A DNA stretch of 64,000 nt. It comes from Neobacillus nitrireducens. GTDB lineage: Bacteria; Bacillota; Bacilli; Bacillales; Cytobacillaceae. The stretch's first letter is position 1, and the number at the start of each line of letters is the position of its first letter. A program made the translations under genes and the position numbers. Below, one piece after another: positions 36,900 through 44,305 of the stretch. Location of the stretch: contig NZ_CP133262.1 in the NCBI RefSeq assembly GCF_030915405.1, positions 620,001 to 684,000 of the forward strand, given 5' to 3'. Below the pieces are notes generated by a model. It was given only the letters and a program-made list of their open reading frames with translations. It did not search any database and was not told the DNA's origin.

Positions 36900-38072
36900 T
36901 TGCAATCAAAGTCCGCTTTACCGATTTTATTTGTAGTTATGTTTTTGGTGATGGTTGGATTCGGAATTATCATCCCGGTTTTACCTTTTTATGCAGAAGA
37001 AATTGGGGCGAATCCCACAGAATTAGGTTTGTTAATGGCTGTTTATTCGCTCATGCAGCTCATTTTCGCACCGATGTGGGGTCATGTTTCCGACCGAATT
37101 GGGCGTAAACCAGTGATGATGATTGGGATTGCTGGCCTAGGTCTATCCTTTCTGATTCAAGCCATGTCAACTGAGCTTTGGATGCTATTTGCAGCAAGAA
37201 TTATTGGTGGTATTCTTTCCTCCGCTAATATGCCAACCGCCATGGCTTATGTTGCAGACATCACCACGGAAGAAAATCGTGGCAAAGGAATGGGAATAAT
37301 CGGTGCAGCAACGGGCTTAGGTTTTGTTTTTGGGCCTGCAATCGGTGGGATTTTCTCAAGGTTCAGTTTGAATATGCCCTTTTTTCTTGCATGTGGTTCC
37401 TCGTTCATAACCTTGATCCTTGTTTTTCTTTTGCTAAAAGAATCGAAACAGAATAAAGGAACAGTTAGCAAAGAAAAGCTCTCTTTTGGGAAGGCGTTTA
37501 GTGGTGCGGTTACTGTATTATATTTGGTGCAATTATTAATTTCCTTATCACTTTCTGGTTTGGAAGCAACCTTTGCCTACTTTGCCGCAAAAAAAGCTGG
37601 ATTGGACGCCACACAACTTGGCTACATTTTTATGATCATGGGGTTTGGCAGTGCGCTTGTTCAGGGCGGCCTAGTTGGTAGAATGACTAAGAAATACGGA
37701 GAAAAAAGCGTTATTCAGGCGGGTATCATTGTTTCAGCACTTGGATTTGGTCTTATTCTATTGGTGAATAACTTTGCAACCGCAGCCCTTTTTTTAACAA
37801 TTTTCGGTTTAGGAAATGGGGTGATTCGTCCAAGTGTCTCTTCTTTAATTACGAAAACCTCAAGCGCAGGTTATGGAAGTTCAACAGGTATGCTATCTTC
37901 CTTTGACTCGCTTGGCCGAATTATTGGTCCGCCACTTGGTGGGTGGCTGTTTTCACTTGCGATCGGGCTTCCTTATATTTCAGGTGCGATTATTTCAATG
38001 GCAGCATTTATTCTATTTCTACTATTTCGCCCGCACTTAGCTGAAGTAAAAACAACAACTATTCAAAACTAA
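36900..38072 (+). CDS. MFS drug:H+ antiporter, DHA1/TetA-like
   Basis: A 390-residue 12-helix transporter. VMVGFGIIIPVLPFYAEEIG (helix 1 with the GxxxPxxP pattern), motif A GHVSDRIGRKPVMM in the first loop and the antiporter motif C-like GAATGLGFVFGPAIGG in helix 5 are present. It resembles the TetA(class)/multidrug exporters of bacilli; substrate unknown. TTG start with AGGAGTGA. Confidence 0.87.
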   Translation: MQSKSALPILFVVMFLVMVGFGIIIPVLPFYAEEIGANPTELGLLMAVYSLMQLIFAPMWGHVSDRIGRKPVMMIGIAGLGLSFLIQAMSTELWMLFAARIIGGILSSANMPTAMAYVADITTEENRGKGMGIIGAATGLGFVFGPAIGGIFSRFSLNMPFFLACGSSFITLILVFLLLKESKQNKGTVSKEKLSFGKAFSGAVTVLYLVQLLISLSLSGLEATFAYFAAKKAGLDATQLGYIFMIMGFGSALVQGGLVGRMTKKYGEKSVIQAGIIVSALGFGLILLVNNFATAALFLTIFGLGNGVIRPSVSSLITKTSSAGYGSSTGMLSSFDSLGRIIGPPLGGWLFSLAIGLPYISGAIISMAAFILFLLFRPHLAEVKTTTIQN

Positions 38073-38144
38073 TCAATAGGAATATGTTTATCGGACATGC
38101 ATAAAATGGGTTACGAGGATGTAAGTGAAAAAGGAGCCCATTTT

Positions 38145-38468
38145 ATGAAATTAAAAACCTTTGTTAGTATTTGCTGCCTATTGGTCACTTTAGGTTTTGC
38201 CGCCTATCTTGATTCACCCTACTCATTTATTAATAAAAACTATGCCTATTCGACCGATCAACCAGTAATGGTGCAGCCTGTTGATGTGGAGCCTGATGTA
38301 CCTGTTTTGGAGGAAAAGCTAATAAATACCGAAAAAGTGGATGGTTATATCATTGAAACTTATGAAGAATACGAGGTTTATAAAGACAAAGATGGAAATG
38401 TTGTTAAAAGTGAACCGACAGGCAAAATAGATACTCTTCAATATTGGAGTAACCAACAACAACCCTAA
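38145..38468 (+). CDS. Short secreted or membrane-anchored protein, unknown
   Basis: 107 residues from an ATG with AAAGGAGC upstream. An N-terminal hydrophobic segment (TFVSICCLLVTLGFAAYL) serves as signal or anchor; the rest is acidic and extracellular, rich in Val, Pro, Glu and Tyr (DGYIIETYEEYEVYKDKDGN). No family recognised. An in-frame upstream ATG at 38097 has no ribosome binding site. Confidence 0.65.
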   Translation: MKLKTFVSICCLLVTLGFAAYLDSPYSFINKNYAYSTDQPVMVQPVDVEPDVPVLEEKLINTEKVDGYIIETYEEYEVYKDKDGNVVKSEPTGKIDTLQYWSNQQQP

Positions 38469-38497
38469 GGCCGTTGACATCAGCGGTCTTTTTTGAT
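38467..38497 (+). terminator. Terminator
   Basis: AGGCCGTTGA/TCAGCGGTCT stem (one G-U pair) followed by TTTTTTG, just after the secreted-protein gene. Confidence 0.75.
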
Positions 38498-38593
38498 TTA
38501 AAGATAAATTTATATTCCAGATTTTTCGTTGGACGAATTAGCAGGATGAGAGTATAGTATTTTCCATGAGTCTTGAGTAATTGGAGGTATATG

Positions 38594-39481
38594 ATGTTTG
38601 GTATATCCTTACCGCAATCTTTTTTACAGATGAATACCATTTTTATTTCGATTTTAATTGAAGCTCTGCCATTCGTTACATTAGGTGTCCTTATATCAGG
38701 GATTATTCAAATATTTGTTACCGAAGAAATGATTGCCAAAATCATGCCTAAAAATAAAATCTTAGCCGTTATCTTTGCTAGTTTCTTAGGTATTCTATTT
38801 CCTTCTTGTGAGTGTGGGATTGTTCCAATCGTTAGCAGGCTTGTTTCAAAAGGGGTCCCAATCTCAGCGGGAATTGCCTTTATGCTGACAGCTCCAATCA
38901 TCAATCCTGTTGTCTTATTTGCAACGTTTATTGCTTTCGGCAGTGATTGGAAGATGCCGTTATATCGTGCAATTGGAGCCATTGTTGTCGCTATCCTAGT
39001 AGGTATTTTAATTGCTTTTCGATTTAAGGGGAGTCCTTTTAAGGAACATTTCCATCTTCACCATTCTGATGGAAAATCCACCCCATTTTTCAAAAAAATC
39101 TGGCAGACCTTGGAGCATGCGGTTGAAGAATTCTTCTCCATGGGTAAATATTTAATTATTGGATCATTAATTGCAGCAGCTGTTCAAACATATATTAAGA
39201 CATCAACACTTGTTTCGATTGGTCAAGGACAAGCATCATCCTCTATCGTGATGATGACGCTCTCCTTTATTCTGTCTCTTTGCTCCGAAGCTGATGCTTT
39301 TATTGCTTCGTCTTTTAGGACAACCTTTTCAACCGGTTCGTTATTAGCGTTTCTTGTGTTTGGGCCAATGGTGGATATTAAAAATTTAATGATGATGCTT
39401 GCAACATTTAAAAAGCGGCTTGTTTTCATGATTGTTTCTTCCGTTTTTGCTGTTGTCTTTGTATACTCTTTGTTGTTTTAA
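38594..39481 (+). CDS. ycgR: DUF318-type permease (YcgR/YraQ family)
   Basis: About 295 residues with eight or so hydrophobic segments. The signature FPSCECGIVPIVSRLVSKGV (CxCG) followed by TAPIINPVVLFAT and the second-half CSEADAFIASSF are characteristic of the family. Such permeases are suspected of moving small molecules or metal complexes; no substrate is proven. Two ATGs follow the GGAGG site; I chose the second for spacing. The next gene begins 12 bp later and the two form the ycgR-ycgQ pair known from B. subtilis. Confidence 0.85.
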   Translation: MFGISLPQSFLQMNTIFISILIEALPFVTLGVLISGIIQIFVTEEMIAKIMPKNKILAVIFASFLGILFPSCECGIVPIVSRLVSKGVPISAGIAFMLTAPIINPVVLFATFIAFGSDWKMPLYRAIGAIVVAILVGILIAFRFKGSPFKEHFHLHHSDGKSTPFFKKIWQTLEHAVEEFFSMGKYLIIGSLIAAAVQTYIKTSTLVSIGQGQASSSIVMMTLSFILSLCSEADAFIASSFRTTFSTGSLLAFLVFGPMVDIKNLMMMLATFKKRLVFMIVSSVFAVVFVYSLLF

Positions 39482-39493
39482 GGAGTTGGAACT

Positions 39494-40342
39494 ATGATAA
39501 GAAGCTTAATATTAATTGGTTTTACTTATTTACTCTTTCAGATGCATCTTACAGGTGATATTAATAAATATATTAACATGAAATATTCTTATCTTTCTGC
39601 CACCGCTGGTTATGCCTTGCTTGTATTAACGATTGTTCAAATCTTTATGCTAAGCAAAGGTGAACCAAAGGAAACTAGCTGTGACCATGATCATTGTGGA
39701 CATAATCATGCTAAAGAGGATAAATGGTATAAAAAGGTTTTAATTTATCCGATTTTCGCTTTTCCCATCATTTCAGGATTATTTTTTCCAATTGCCACCC
39801 TTGATTCAAATATTGTAAAAGCAAAAGGTTTCCATTTTCCCATTTACGATGAAGGAAAAGGAGACTCCTTTATGCAACAGCAATTTTTGCGTCCTGATAC
39901 GAGTGTGTATTATGGAAAAGAGGATTATGATGTGTTAATGAAGAAAGAAAAGAAAAAGTACGTAAACAAAGAAACGATTATATTGAATGATAAAAATTAT
40001 TTAAAAGGGATGGAAACAATTTATAACTTCCCGGGAGATTTTCTTGGAAAGGAAATAGCGTTTAAGGGTTTTGTTTTCAATGATTCTGAAACCATAAATA
40101 AGAACCAAATTTTTGTGTTCCGATTTGGTGTGATCCATTGTATTGCTGATTCAGGTGTCTTTGGAATGCTGGTCGAAATGCCTGCCGGTAAGAAATTTAA
40201 AAACGATGAATGGATAAATGTAAAAGGAAAAATATCAACCATCTATTATCAGCCCTTTAAAACAAACATTCCTTACTTAAAGGTAGAAGATTGGACTACT
40301 ACTTCTGCTCCAAAAGAGGAATATGTTTTTAGAGGATATTAA
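39494..40342 (+). CDS. ycgQ: TIGR03943-family putative permease subunit (YcgQ)
   Basis: A 282-residue protein with two N-terminal membrane helices, a His/Cys-rich linker (CDHDHCGHNH, about 62-71), a third helix and a C-terminal extracytoplasmic DUF1980/OB-like domain with CIADSGVFGMLVE and WINVKGKI. It is the standard partner of the DUF318 permease. The metal-ligand-like cluster and the zinc-uptake gene downstream suggest, but do not prove, a link to zinc. Confidence 0.85.
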   Translation: MIRSLILIGFTYLLFQMHLTGDINKYINMKYSYLSATAGYALLVLTIVQIFMLSKGEPKETSCDHDHCGHNHAKEDKWYKKVLIYPIFAFPIISGLFFPIATLDSNIVKAKGFHFPIYDEGKGDSFMQQQFLRPDTSVYYGKEDYDVLMKKEKKKYVNKETIILNDKNYLKGMETIYNFPGDFLGKEIAFKGFVFNDSETINKNQIFVFRFGVIHCIADSGVFGMLVEMPAGKKFKNDEWINVKGKISTIYYQPFKTNIPYLKVEDWTTTSAPKEEYVFRGY

Positions 40343-40375
40343 CAAGAGCCGCCGAGATATCGGCGGCTCTTTCTT
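40343..40375 (+). terminator. Terminator after ycgQ
   Basis: AAGAGCCGCCGA/TCGGCGGCTCTT stem, four-base loop, then TTTCTT. Confidence 0.85.
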
Positions 40376-40393
40376 ACAATAAAACAACTTACT

Positions 40394-41329
40394 CTAAAAA
40401 GATAATTTTAATGCCTCAAGATTTTTTTTCATAACATCAATATAATCTAATCCTTTTTCTTGTTCTTCTTTAGTTAATCCTTCTAATGGATTTAAAACTA
40501 CAGTTTTAGCACCTATTTCATTTGCTAACGTTTGAGCAACTTTAGATGAAGTAAGTCCCTCAAAATAAATAACCTTTACATGTTTCTTCTTCGTTAATTC
40601 CGTTAGTTCTTTCAATTTACCTAGGGTTGGTTCCACATCTGGGGATAATCCAGCTATCGGAATTTGTGTTAACCCGTACTGTTTTGCTAAATATCCAAAT
40701 GCGGCATGTTGTGTCACAAATTCTTTTTTCTCAGCCTTATTAAATGTTTCTTTGTATAGGTGATCTAAATCAGCAAGTTGGGTCTTAAAATCCTCTGCGT
40801 TTTTTTCATACTCATTTTTATGGTTTGGATCTAGCTTTTCGATAGAATTAGCAATTGTGTTGACCTCCTGCTGGGCTAACACGGGAGAAAGCCAGACATG
40901 TGGGTCTTTTGAAGATGCATGATCAGAATGATGTTCTTCCTCTGATTCTAATGCATTCATCAATTCAATCCCCTTTGAAGCTTCTACAACAGTTAAATCT
41001 GAATCATTAATACTTTTTAATACTTTTTCAGTCCAGCTTTCAAAGTATCGGCTATTGTAGATAAACATGTCTGCGTCTTGAATCTTAGCCATATCCTTTG
41101 CAGTTGGCTCCCAATCATGTGGTTCTGCACCATTCGGTATAAGTAACTCTACATTAGCTGAATTGCCAGCTACTTTTTGGGTAAAATAATACATTGGATA
41201 AAACGTGGTAACAATTTGTAGTTTTTTTGTTCCTTCATTAGCCTTTTCACCCTTCGTCTGTACAGCATTGGAACAGCCACTTACTACCATAAGAAAAATA
41301 ATTATCGGACATAATAGTCTTTTCATCAT
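40394..41329 (-). CDS. znuA: Zinc ABC transporter substrate-binding lipoprotein (ZnuA/AdcA type)
   Basis: A 311-residue cluster A-I metal-binding lipoprotein: signal with lipobox VSGC, metal His in GAEPHDWEP, a His/Glu/Asp-rich loop (ESEEEHHSDHASS, about 130-142) followed by DPHVWLSP, then QHAAFGYLAKQYGL and YFEGLTSSKVAQTLA. The His loop is typical of zinc rather than manganese binders. No ATPase or permease gene is adjacent, so it must use components encoded elsewhere. Two Zur-box matches lie upstream. Confidence 0.9.
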   Translation of the reverse strand: MMKRLLCPIIIFLMVVSGCSNAVQTKGEKANEGTKKLQIVTTFYPMYYFTQKVAGNSANVELLIPNGAEPHDWEPTAKDMAKIQDADMFIYNSRYFESWTEKVLKSINDSDLTVVEASKGIELMNALESEEEHHSDHASSKDPHVWLSPVLAQQEVNTIANSIEKLDPNHKNEYEKNAEDFKTQLADLDHLYKETFNKAEKKEFVTQHAAFGYLAKQYGLTQIPIAGLSPDVEPTLGKLKELTELTKKKHVKVIYFEGLTSSKVAQTLANEIGAKTVVLNPLEGLTKEEQEKGLDYIDVMKKNLEALKLSF

Positions 41330-41354
41330 CTATCTTCCTCTCCATAAAATCCCT

Positions 41355-41375
41355 AATTAGGAATAATTACGATTT
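41355..41375. promoter_or_regulatory. Zur-box-like site, proximal to znuA
   Basis: The right half is a perfect ATTACGATTT; the left half (AATTAGGAAT) is degenerate. About 18 of 21 positions agree with the Bacillus Zur consensus as I recall it. It lies 26 bp upstream of the znuA start. Confidence 0.55.
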
Positions 41376-41390
41376 AAAACAAATAATTAT

Positions 41391-41450
41391 TCCGTATTAT
41401 ATTAGATTATTAAATTATTATATTATTAGATTATTAGATTATTAGATTAA
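41391..41450. repeat. AT-rich short tandem repeats between two Zur sites
   Basis: Imperfect repeats of ATTAGATT/ATTATTAG fill about 55 bp of the znuA upstream region. Confidence 0.6.
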
Positions 41451-41452
41451 AC

Positions 41453-41473
41453 AAATCGTAATTGTTACGAATT
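41453..41473. promoter_or_regulatory. Zur box, distal
   Basis: The core TCGTAATTGTTACGA, flanked by AAA and ATT, matches the Zur consensus (TCGTAATNATTACGA) at all but one core position. A further ATAACGATTT half-site follows at about 41481. Confidence 0.75.
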
Positions 41474-41615
41474 GTATCTTATAACGATTTTTTAGTTATG
41501 TCAATATCAAGTTTAATGAAATAATCTCACATAAGTTTATATTAAATTGATAGGGATGAACTCCCAAACAGCCATATGTATTTGATGTTGGTGTGAAAAT
41601 AGGGTAATCACACCA

Positions 41616-41646
41616 AACAAAAAGAGACCAGAGAGTCTCTTTTTTA
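41616..41646 (-). terminator. Terminator after ymaF
   Basis: AAAAGAGAC/GTCTCTTTT stem with an eight-base inner loop region, followed by TTGTTTGG on the minus strand. Confidence 0.75.
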
Positions 41647-41655
41647 AATTAATAT

Positions 41656-41994
41656 CTATTTATTCCCTGGTGCTGGTTGGTCGACACCTCTTACTCGGTG
41701 CTTATGTCCATCGTTTTCAGTTGTATAAAAATCATAATGATGTACGTGCATGCCATTACCTACTGGAATAGCTGGACCGGAATAGGCCTTATAATGATGG
41801 GTATGCCCATTTTCGAAAACAACATATCCCTCTGTATAATGAATATGGTTCTGATACTGAGTCTGGATTGGCGGCGAAGTTACATCTAAACATTGATGAA
41901 CATGCCCTGCCTCAACAGAAGTGTAATCAACCGAACCATGGTTATGATTAGGTACAAACCCTGGTACAAAATCATCCTTACTAATCTTACTCAC
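41656..41994 (-). CDS. ymaF: YmaF-family histidine-rich protein
   Basis: A 112-residue soluble protein with spaced His motifs about every 20 residues: NHNHG, GHVHQC, NHIHY, NGHTHHY, GMHVHHY and DGHKHR, the repeat that defines the YmaF family. Metal binding is likely but unproven. The start is GTG with almost no ribosome binding site (CAGGTATTAAC), and its upstream region is a structured non-coding tract next to a TnpB-like gene, so its own promoter may have been displaced. Confidence 0.8.
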   Translation of the reverse strand: MSKISKDDFVPGFVPNHNHGSVDYTSVEAGHVHQCLDVTSPPIQTQYQNHIHYTEGYVVFENGHTHHYKAYSGPAIPVGNGMHVHHYDFYTTENDGHKHRVRGVDQPAPGNK

Positions 41995-42019
41995 GTTAAT
42001 ACCTGGTTACTAAAATCTA

Positions 42020-42225
42020 TAAAAATCTACCCTTCGCCTCCGAACCAAGAAAAGAGAGACATACCGTGACGATTCTCACGTCATTCCATCAGGAAAGGAA
42101 TTGAATCCTTGTCATGAACCTACTGTTCAAGACACCCCGCGGTGCTCTGTTAGAGCCGGCGATTTGCAACAGACCATTCCTTCCATTGGTCAGCCTGCCG
42201 CAAAGATTGGATTTTAGTACCAGGA
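42020..42225 (-). ncRNA. Candidate TnpB-associated structured RNA (omega/reRNA-like)
   Basis: About 200 nt directly downstream of the TnpB-like gene hold a chain of hairpins on the minus strand: GACCA...TGGTC, GCTCT-AAC-AGAGC, CACC-GCG-GGGTG, TGAAC-AGTAG-GTTCA, AAGGA...TCCTT and TGACG...CGTCA. The tract is more GC-rich than its surroundings and has no reading frame. Guide RNAs of TnpB nucleases come from exactly this position. The boundaries are approximate and the RNA is predicted only. Confidence 0.55.
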
Positions 42226-43794
42226 CTACACCTCCTTGAATTGTAATTCTTGGTTCTTTATTATTAATGTTTTATGGATCACGTTCCATAGCTGCCAACT
42301 ATGGTTTTCTTTGAATGTTTCTATATTTCTTAACAACATCCCCATATACTTCCGCCTTTGCTTGCCGCTTTTTGACTTTTTCTCGGATTCTTCCATTGAC
42401 CCAAGAATGGAAATCAGTTTTGGCTTTACTAGCGTACGTACCTGGGTTAGGATTTCTTGCGGTATTTTTTCATCAAAACCAAGACCTCTTCCCCCAATGA
42501 CAAAAGCAGCCGCTTCATGAACGGATAAGCCATATTTTTGACTATATTTAAACCGTCCAATGACAGATGTGTAAGCCGGGTTAACCTTTTTTATTTTAAA
42601 CCCGAATTTAATTCCTCTTGAGATGATGGCTTTTTGTATCTTTGTTTTTGCAAACGAATGGACAAGGCGATTGAATCGTTTATTTGTGTCATGATCTTGT
42701 ATTAATGTGATATCTTCTAGGAACATAGCTCCCACGTTCCAAGTCAAAAGATACTGAATGATGTCTTTTGCGACTTCTCCTGAAATATTGGATCGGCGAT
42801 TGCTTTTTACATATTCCATTTCATGACAATAAAAGGTTTTGGATTCTAATAAATTTCCCTGTTTTGTTAAAATGGACACCGCTATTCGATCAATGTTCAC
42901 ATCAATCCCCGTCACTAGATCCGACAGAATCATTTCATTCCCATTCCGTATTGAACCATGGACAACCTCATCGTAAGTGAAATGGACATAGACCTTATTC
43001 ATTTTTCGTTTTAATTCAATGGAATAGGGGATATATTCCTCGAGACGTTTTTTCTTTGAGGTAACACCAACTTCATTAGGGAACACAATCTCGACAATTT
43101 CATTGAAAAGTTTGTCCGGAACGTGAAGTTTGAATCGTAGTCTTGGACTTTTTTTTCGCCCCTCAACTTGCAGTGGATTTGCCACTTCCAGATAAAATTG
43201 CTGCTCCTCGTCATCGAATACGATTCGGGTATTCAAATTCCCCTTTTTAGACTTGTCACCACGAGAATAAAGAGTATTCGAACGTAAATCCCTCCATTCA
43301 TCGCTCGAAATGTTGCCTTTCAATCGCTCATAAAAATTCCTTTTTCCACCAAAGATGACGGTCGGAATCGTCTGATCATTCTGGTGTTTTAATAAAATAG
43401 ATTCCTTTAATTGAAGCTTTTCTAAGCGGGCACTCAACCCTTTTAAACAGATCTCAAGTGGGACTTTTTTCGGTCTTTTCTTACCTGTCTGATAATCTTC
43501 TATTTTCCTGCTAGTTTTTTTAATTTTTCCTTGTACGCCTTCGATTCTTAAAGGTAAAAGTTCTTTTTGACTTGATATGATTGCTTGGGCTTGCATCACG
43601 GCATCTTCAGCATATCTTTTGTTCAAATGAAAGAGGGCACTTACCGATTTAATTAATCTACTTGACTGTTCACCCTCTACTAGTCGATTATAGGAATGCC
43701 GCCATGCAGCACAAAAAACAGCCATTAATCGATTTAGTTTTTCGAGCTCTACGGCATTCCCCTCATCAATAAGGCAAATTTTCGTTACCTTCAT
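42226..43794 (-). CDS. TnpB-like protein (IS200/IS605 TnpB-related), no TnpA partner
   Basis: About 522 residues. A long, basic, helical N-terminal part is followed by a RuvC-like domain with motif I GIDVNIDRIAVSIL and motif II MFLEDITL. In place of the usual motif III (DxNAAxN) there is YGLSVHEAAAFVIGGRG, and the Cys4 zinc ribbon is missing, features I associate with the accessory TnpB-related group. It may be an inactive or divergent nuclease. I take the ATG after AGAGGGGTGAATGGA as start. No TnpA or serine recombinase is adjacent. The promoter carries a LexA-type box. Confidence 0.75.
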   Translation of the reverse strand: MKVTKICLIDEGNAVELEKLNRLMAVFCAAWRHSYNRLVEGEQSSRLIKSVSALFHLNKRYAEDAVMQAQAIISSQKELLPLRIEGVQGKIKKTSRKIEDYQTGKKRPKKVPLEICLKGLSARLEKLQLKESILLKHQNDQTIPTVIFGGKRNFYERLKGNISSDEWRDLRSNTLYSRGDKSKKGNLNTRIVFDDEEQQFYLEVANPLQVEGRKKSPRLRFKLHVPDKLFNEIVEIVFPNEVGVTSKKKRLEEYIPYSIELKRKMNKVYVHFTYDEVVHGSIRNGNEMILSDLVTGIDVNIDRIAVSILTKQGNLLESKTFYCHEMEYVKSNRRSNISGEVAKDIIQYLLTWNVGAMFLEDITLIQDHDTNKRFNRLVHSFAKTKIQKAIISRGIKFGFKIKKVNPAYTSVIGRFKYSQKYGLSVHEAAAFVIGGRGLGFDEKIPQEILTQVRTLVKPKLISILGSMEESEKKSKSGKQRRKYMGMLLRNIETFKENHSWQLWNVIHKTLIIKNQELQFKEV

Positions 43795-43811
43795 TCCATT
43801 CACCCCTCTTA

Positions 43812-43825
43812 AGAACAAACGTTCT
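43812..43825. promoter_or_regulatory. LexA/DinR-type SOS box before the TnpB-like gene
   Basis: AGAACAAACGTTCT is a perfect-arm dyad GAAC-N4-GTTC whose centre AAAC fits the RNRY rule of the Bacillus SOS box (CGAACRNRYGTTYC). Only the outermost bases differ. It begins 6 bp downstream of the -10 box, an effective repressor position. Confidence 0.65.
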
Positions 43826-43831
43826 ATGATT

Positions 43832-43860
43832 ATTATAGGGTTTTACTGGAAGGAAATCAA
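43832..43860 (-). promoter_or_regulatory. Promoter of the TnpB-like gene
   Basis: On the minus strand: TTGATT (43860-43855), 17-bp spacer, TATAAT (43837-43832). Confidence 0.75.
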
Positions 43861-44037
43861 GAAATTAGTCGCTTAATCTTTGGTAGATTTTAATAATATT
43901 TTGTAGTATCTTATAGATAATTTTAAGCAGTTGTAACCTCCTTTGTTTTGAAATACTTTATTAACCATAATATTTTAATAAAACCAGATTATGTTAAGGT
44001 CAGAATTCAATTGATCAATTTTTTCCATAACCAAGTA

Positions 44038-44066
44038 ATAAAGAGACTTTTAAGGTCTCTTTTTTG
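44038..44066. terminator. Terminator-like hairpin in the 43.9-44.2 kb gap
   Basis: AAAGAGAC/GTCTCTTT stem followed by TTTTG on the plus strand. No gene reads into it from the left on that strand, so it may be the remnant of a lost gene. The rest of 43861-44165 is AT-rich without a gene. Confidence 0.5.
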
Positions 44067-44167
44067 TGTTTAGAATTTAAATTTTTTGATATTTTTCTAT
44101 TTATCTATTTTTTAGACTTCAGCGGAATTACGGAAAAACAGGTACAAACCTATAGCCTGTCTTAGTT

Positions 44168-44187
44168 GTGATACATATACATACAGT
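44168..44187 (+). promoter_or_regulatory. Shared upstream block GTGATACATATA (first copy)
   Basis: GTGATACATATACATACAGT resembles the block upstream of the first cotB-like gene at 57109. CATA-type -10 elements are used by the late mother-cell factor sigma-K, but a matching -35 is not convincing here. Confidence 0.4.
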
Positions 44188-44225
44188 ACAAAAACACAAT
44201 AGGTATAGATGGAAGGGAGGGATAA

Positions 44226-44273
44226 ATGCGGATGAAAAAGGAGGAGGTACGGTCGTATCATGATACTTCATGA
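44226..44273 (+). CDS. Possible 15-residue leader peptide
   Basis: MRMKKEEVRSYHDTS, preceded by GGAAGGGAGGGATAA, an excellent ribosome binding site, 32 bp upstream of the ArsB-like gene. The palindrome GTATCATGATAC lies within its 3' end. It could be a leader or a chance frame. Confidence 0.35.
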   Translation: MRMKKEEVRSYHDTS

Positions 44274-44305
44274 ATCACTAGCTTCCGAAAGGAGAAAAAT
44301 GAATA

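Noticed and set aside
42226..43818. Cas12-type or Fanzor-type effector of a CRISPR system
   Set aside because: There is no repeat-spacer array and no cas gene; the RuvC layout is that of TnpB-related proteins and the size is close to TnpB.
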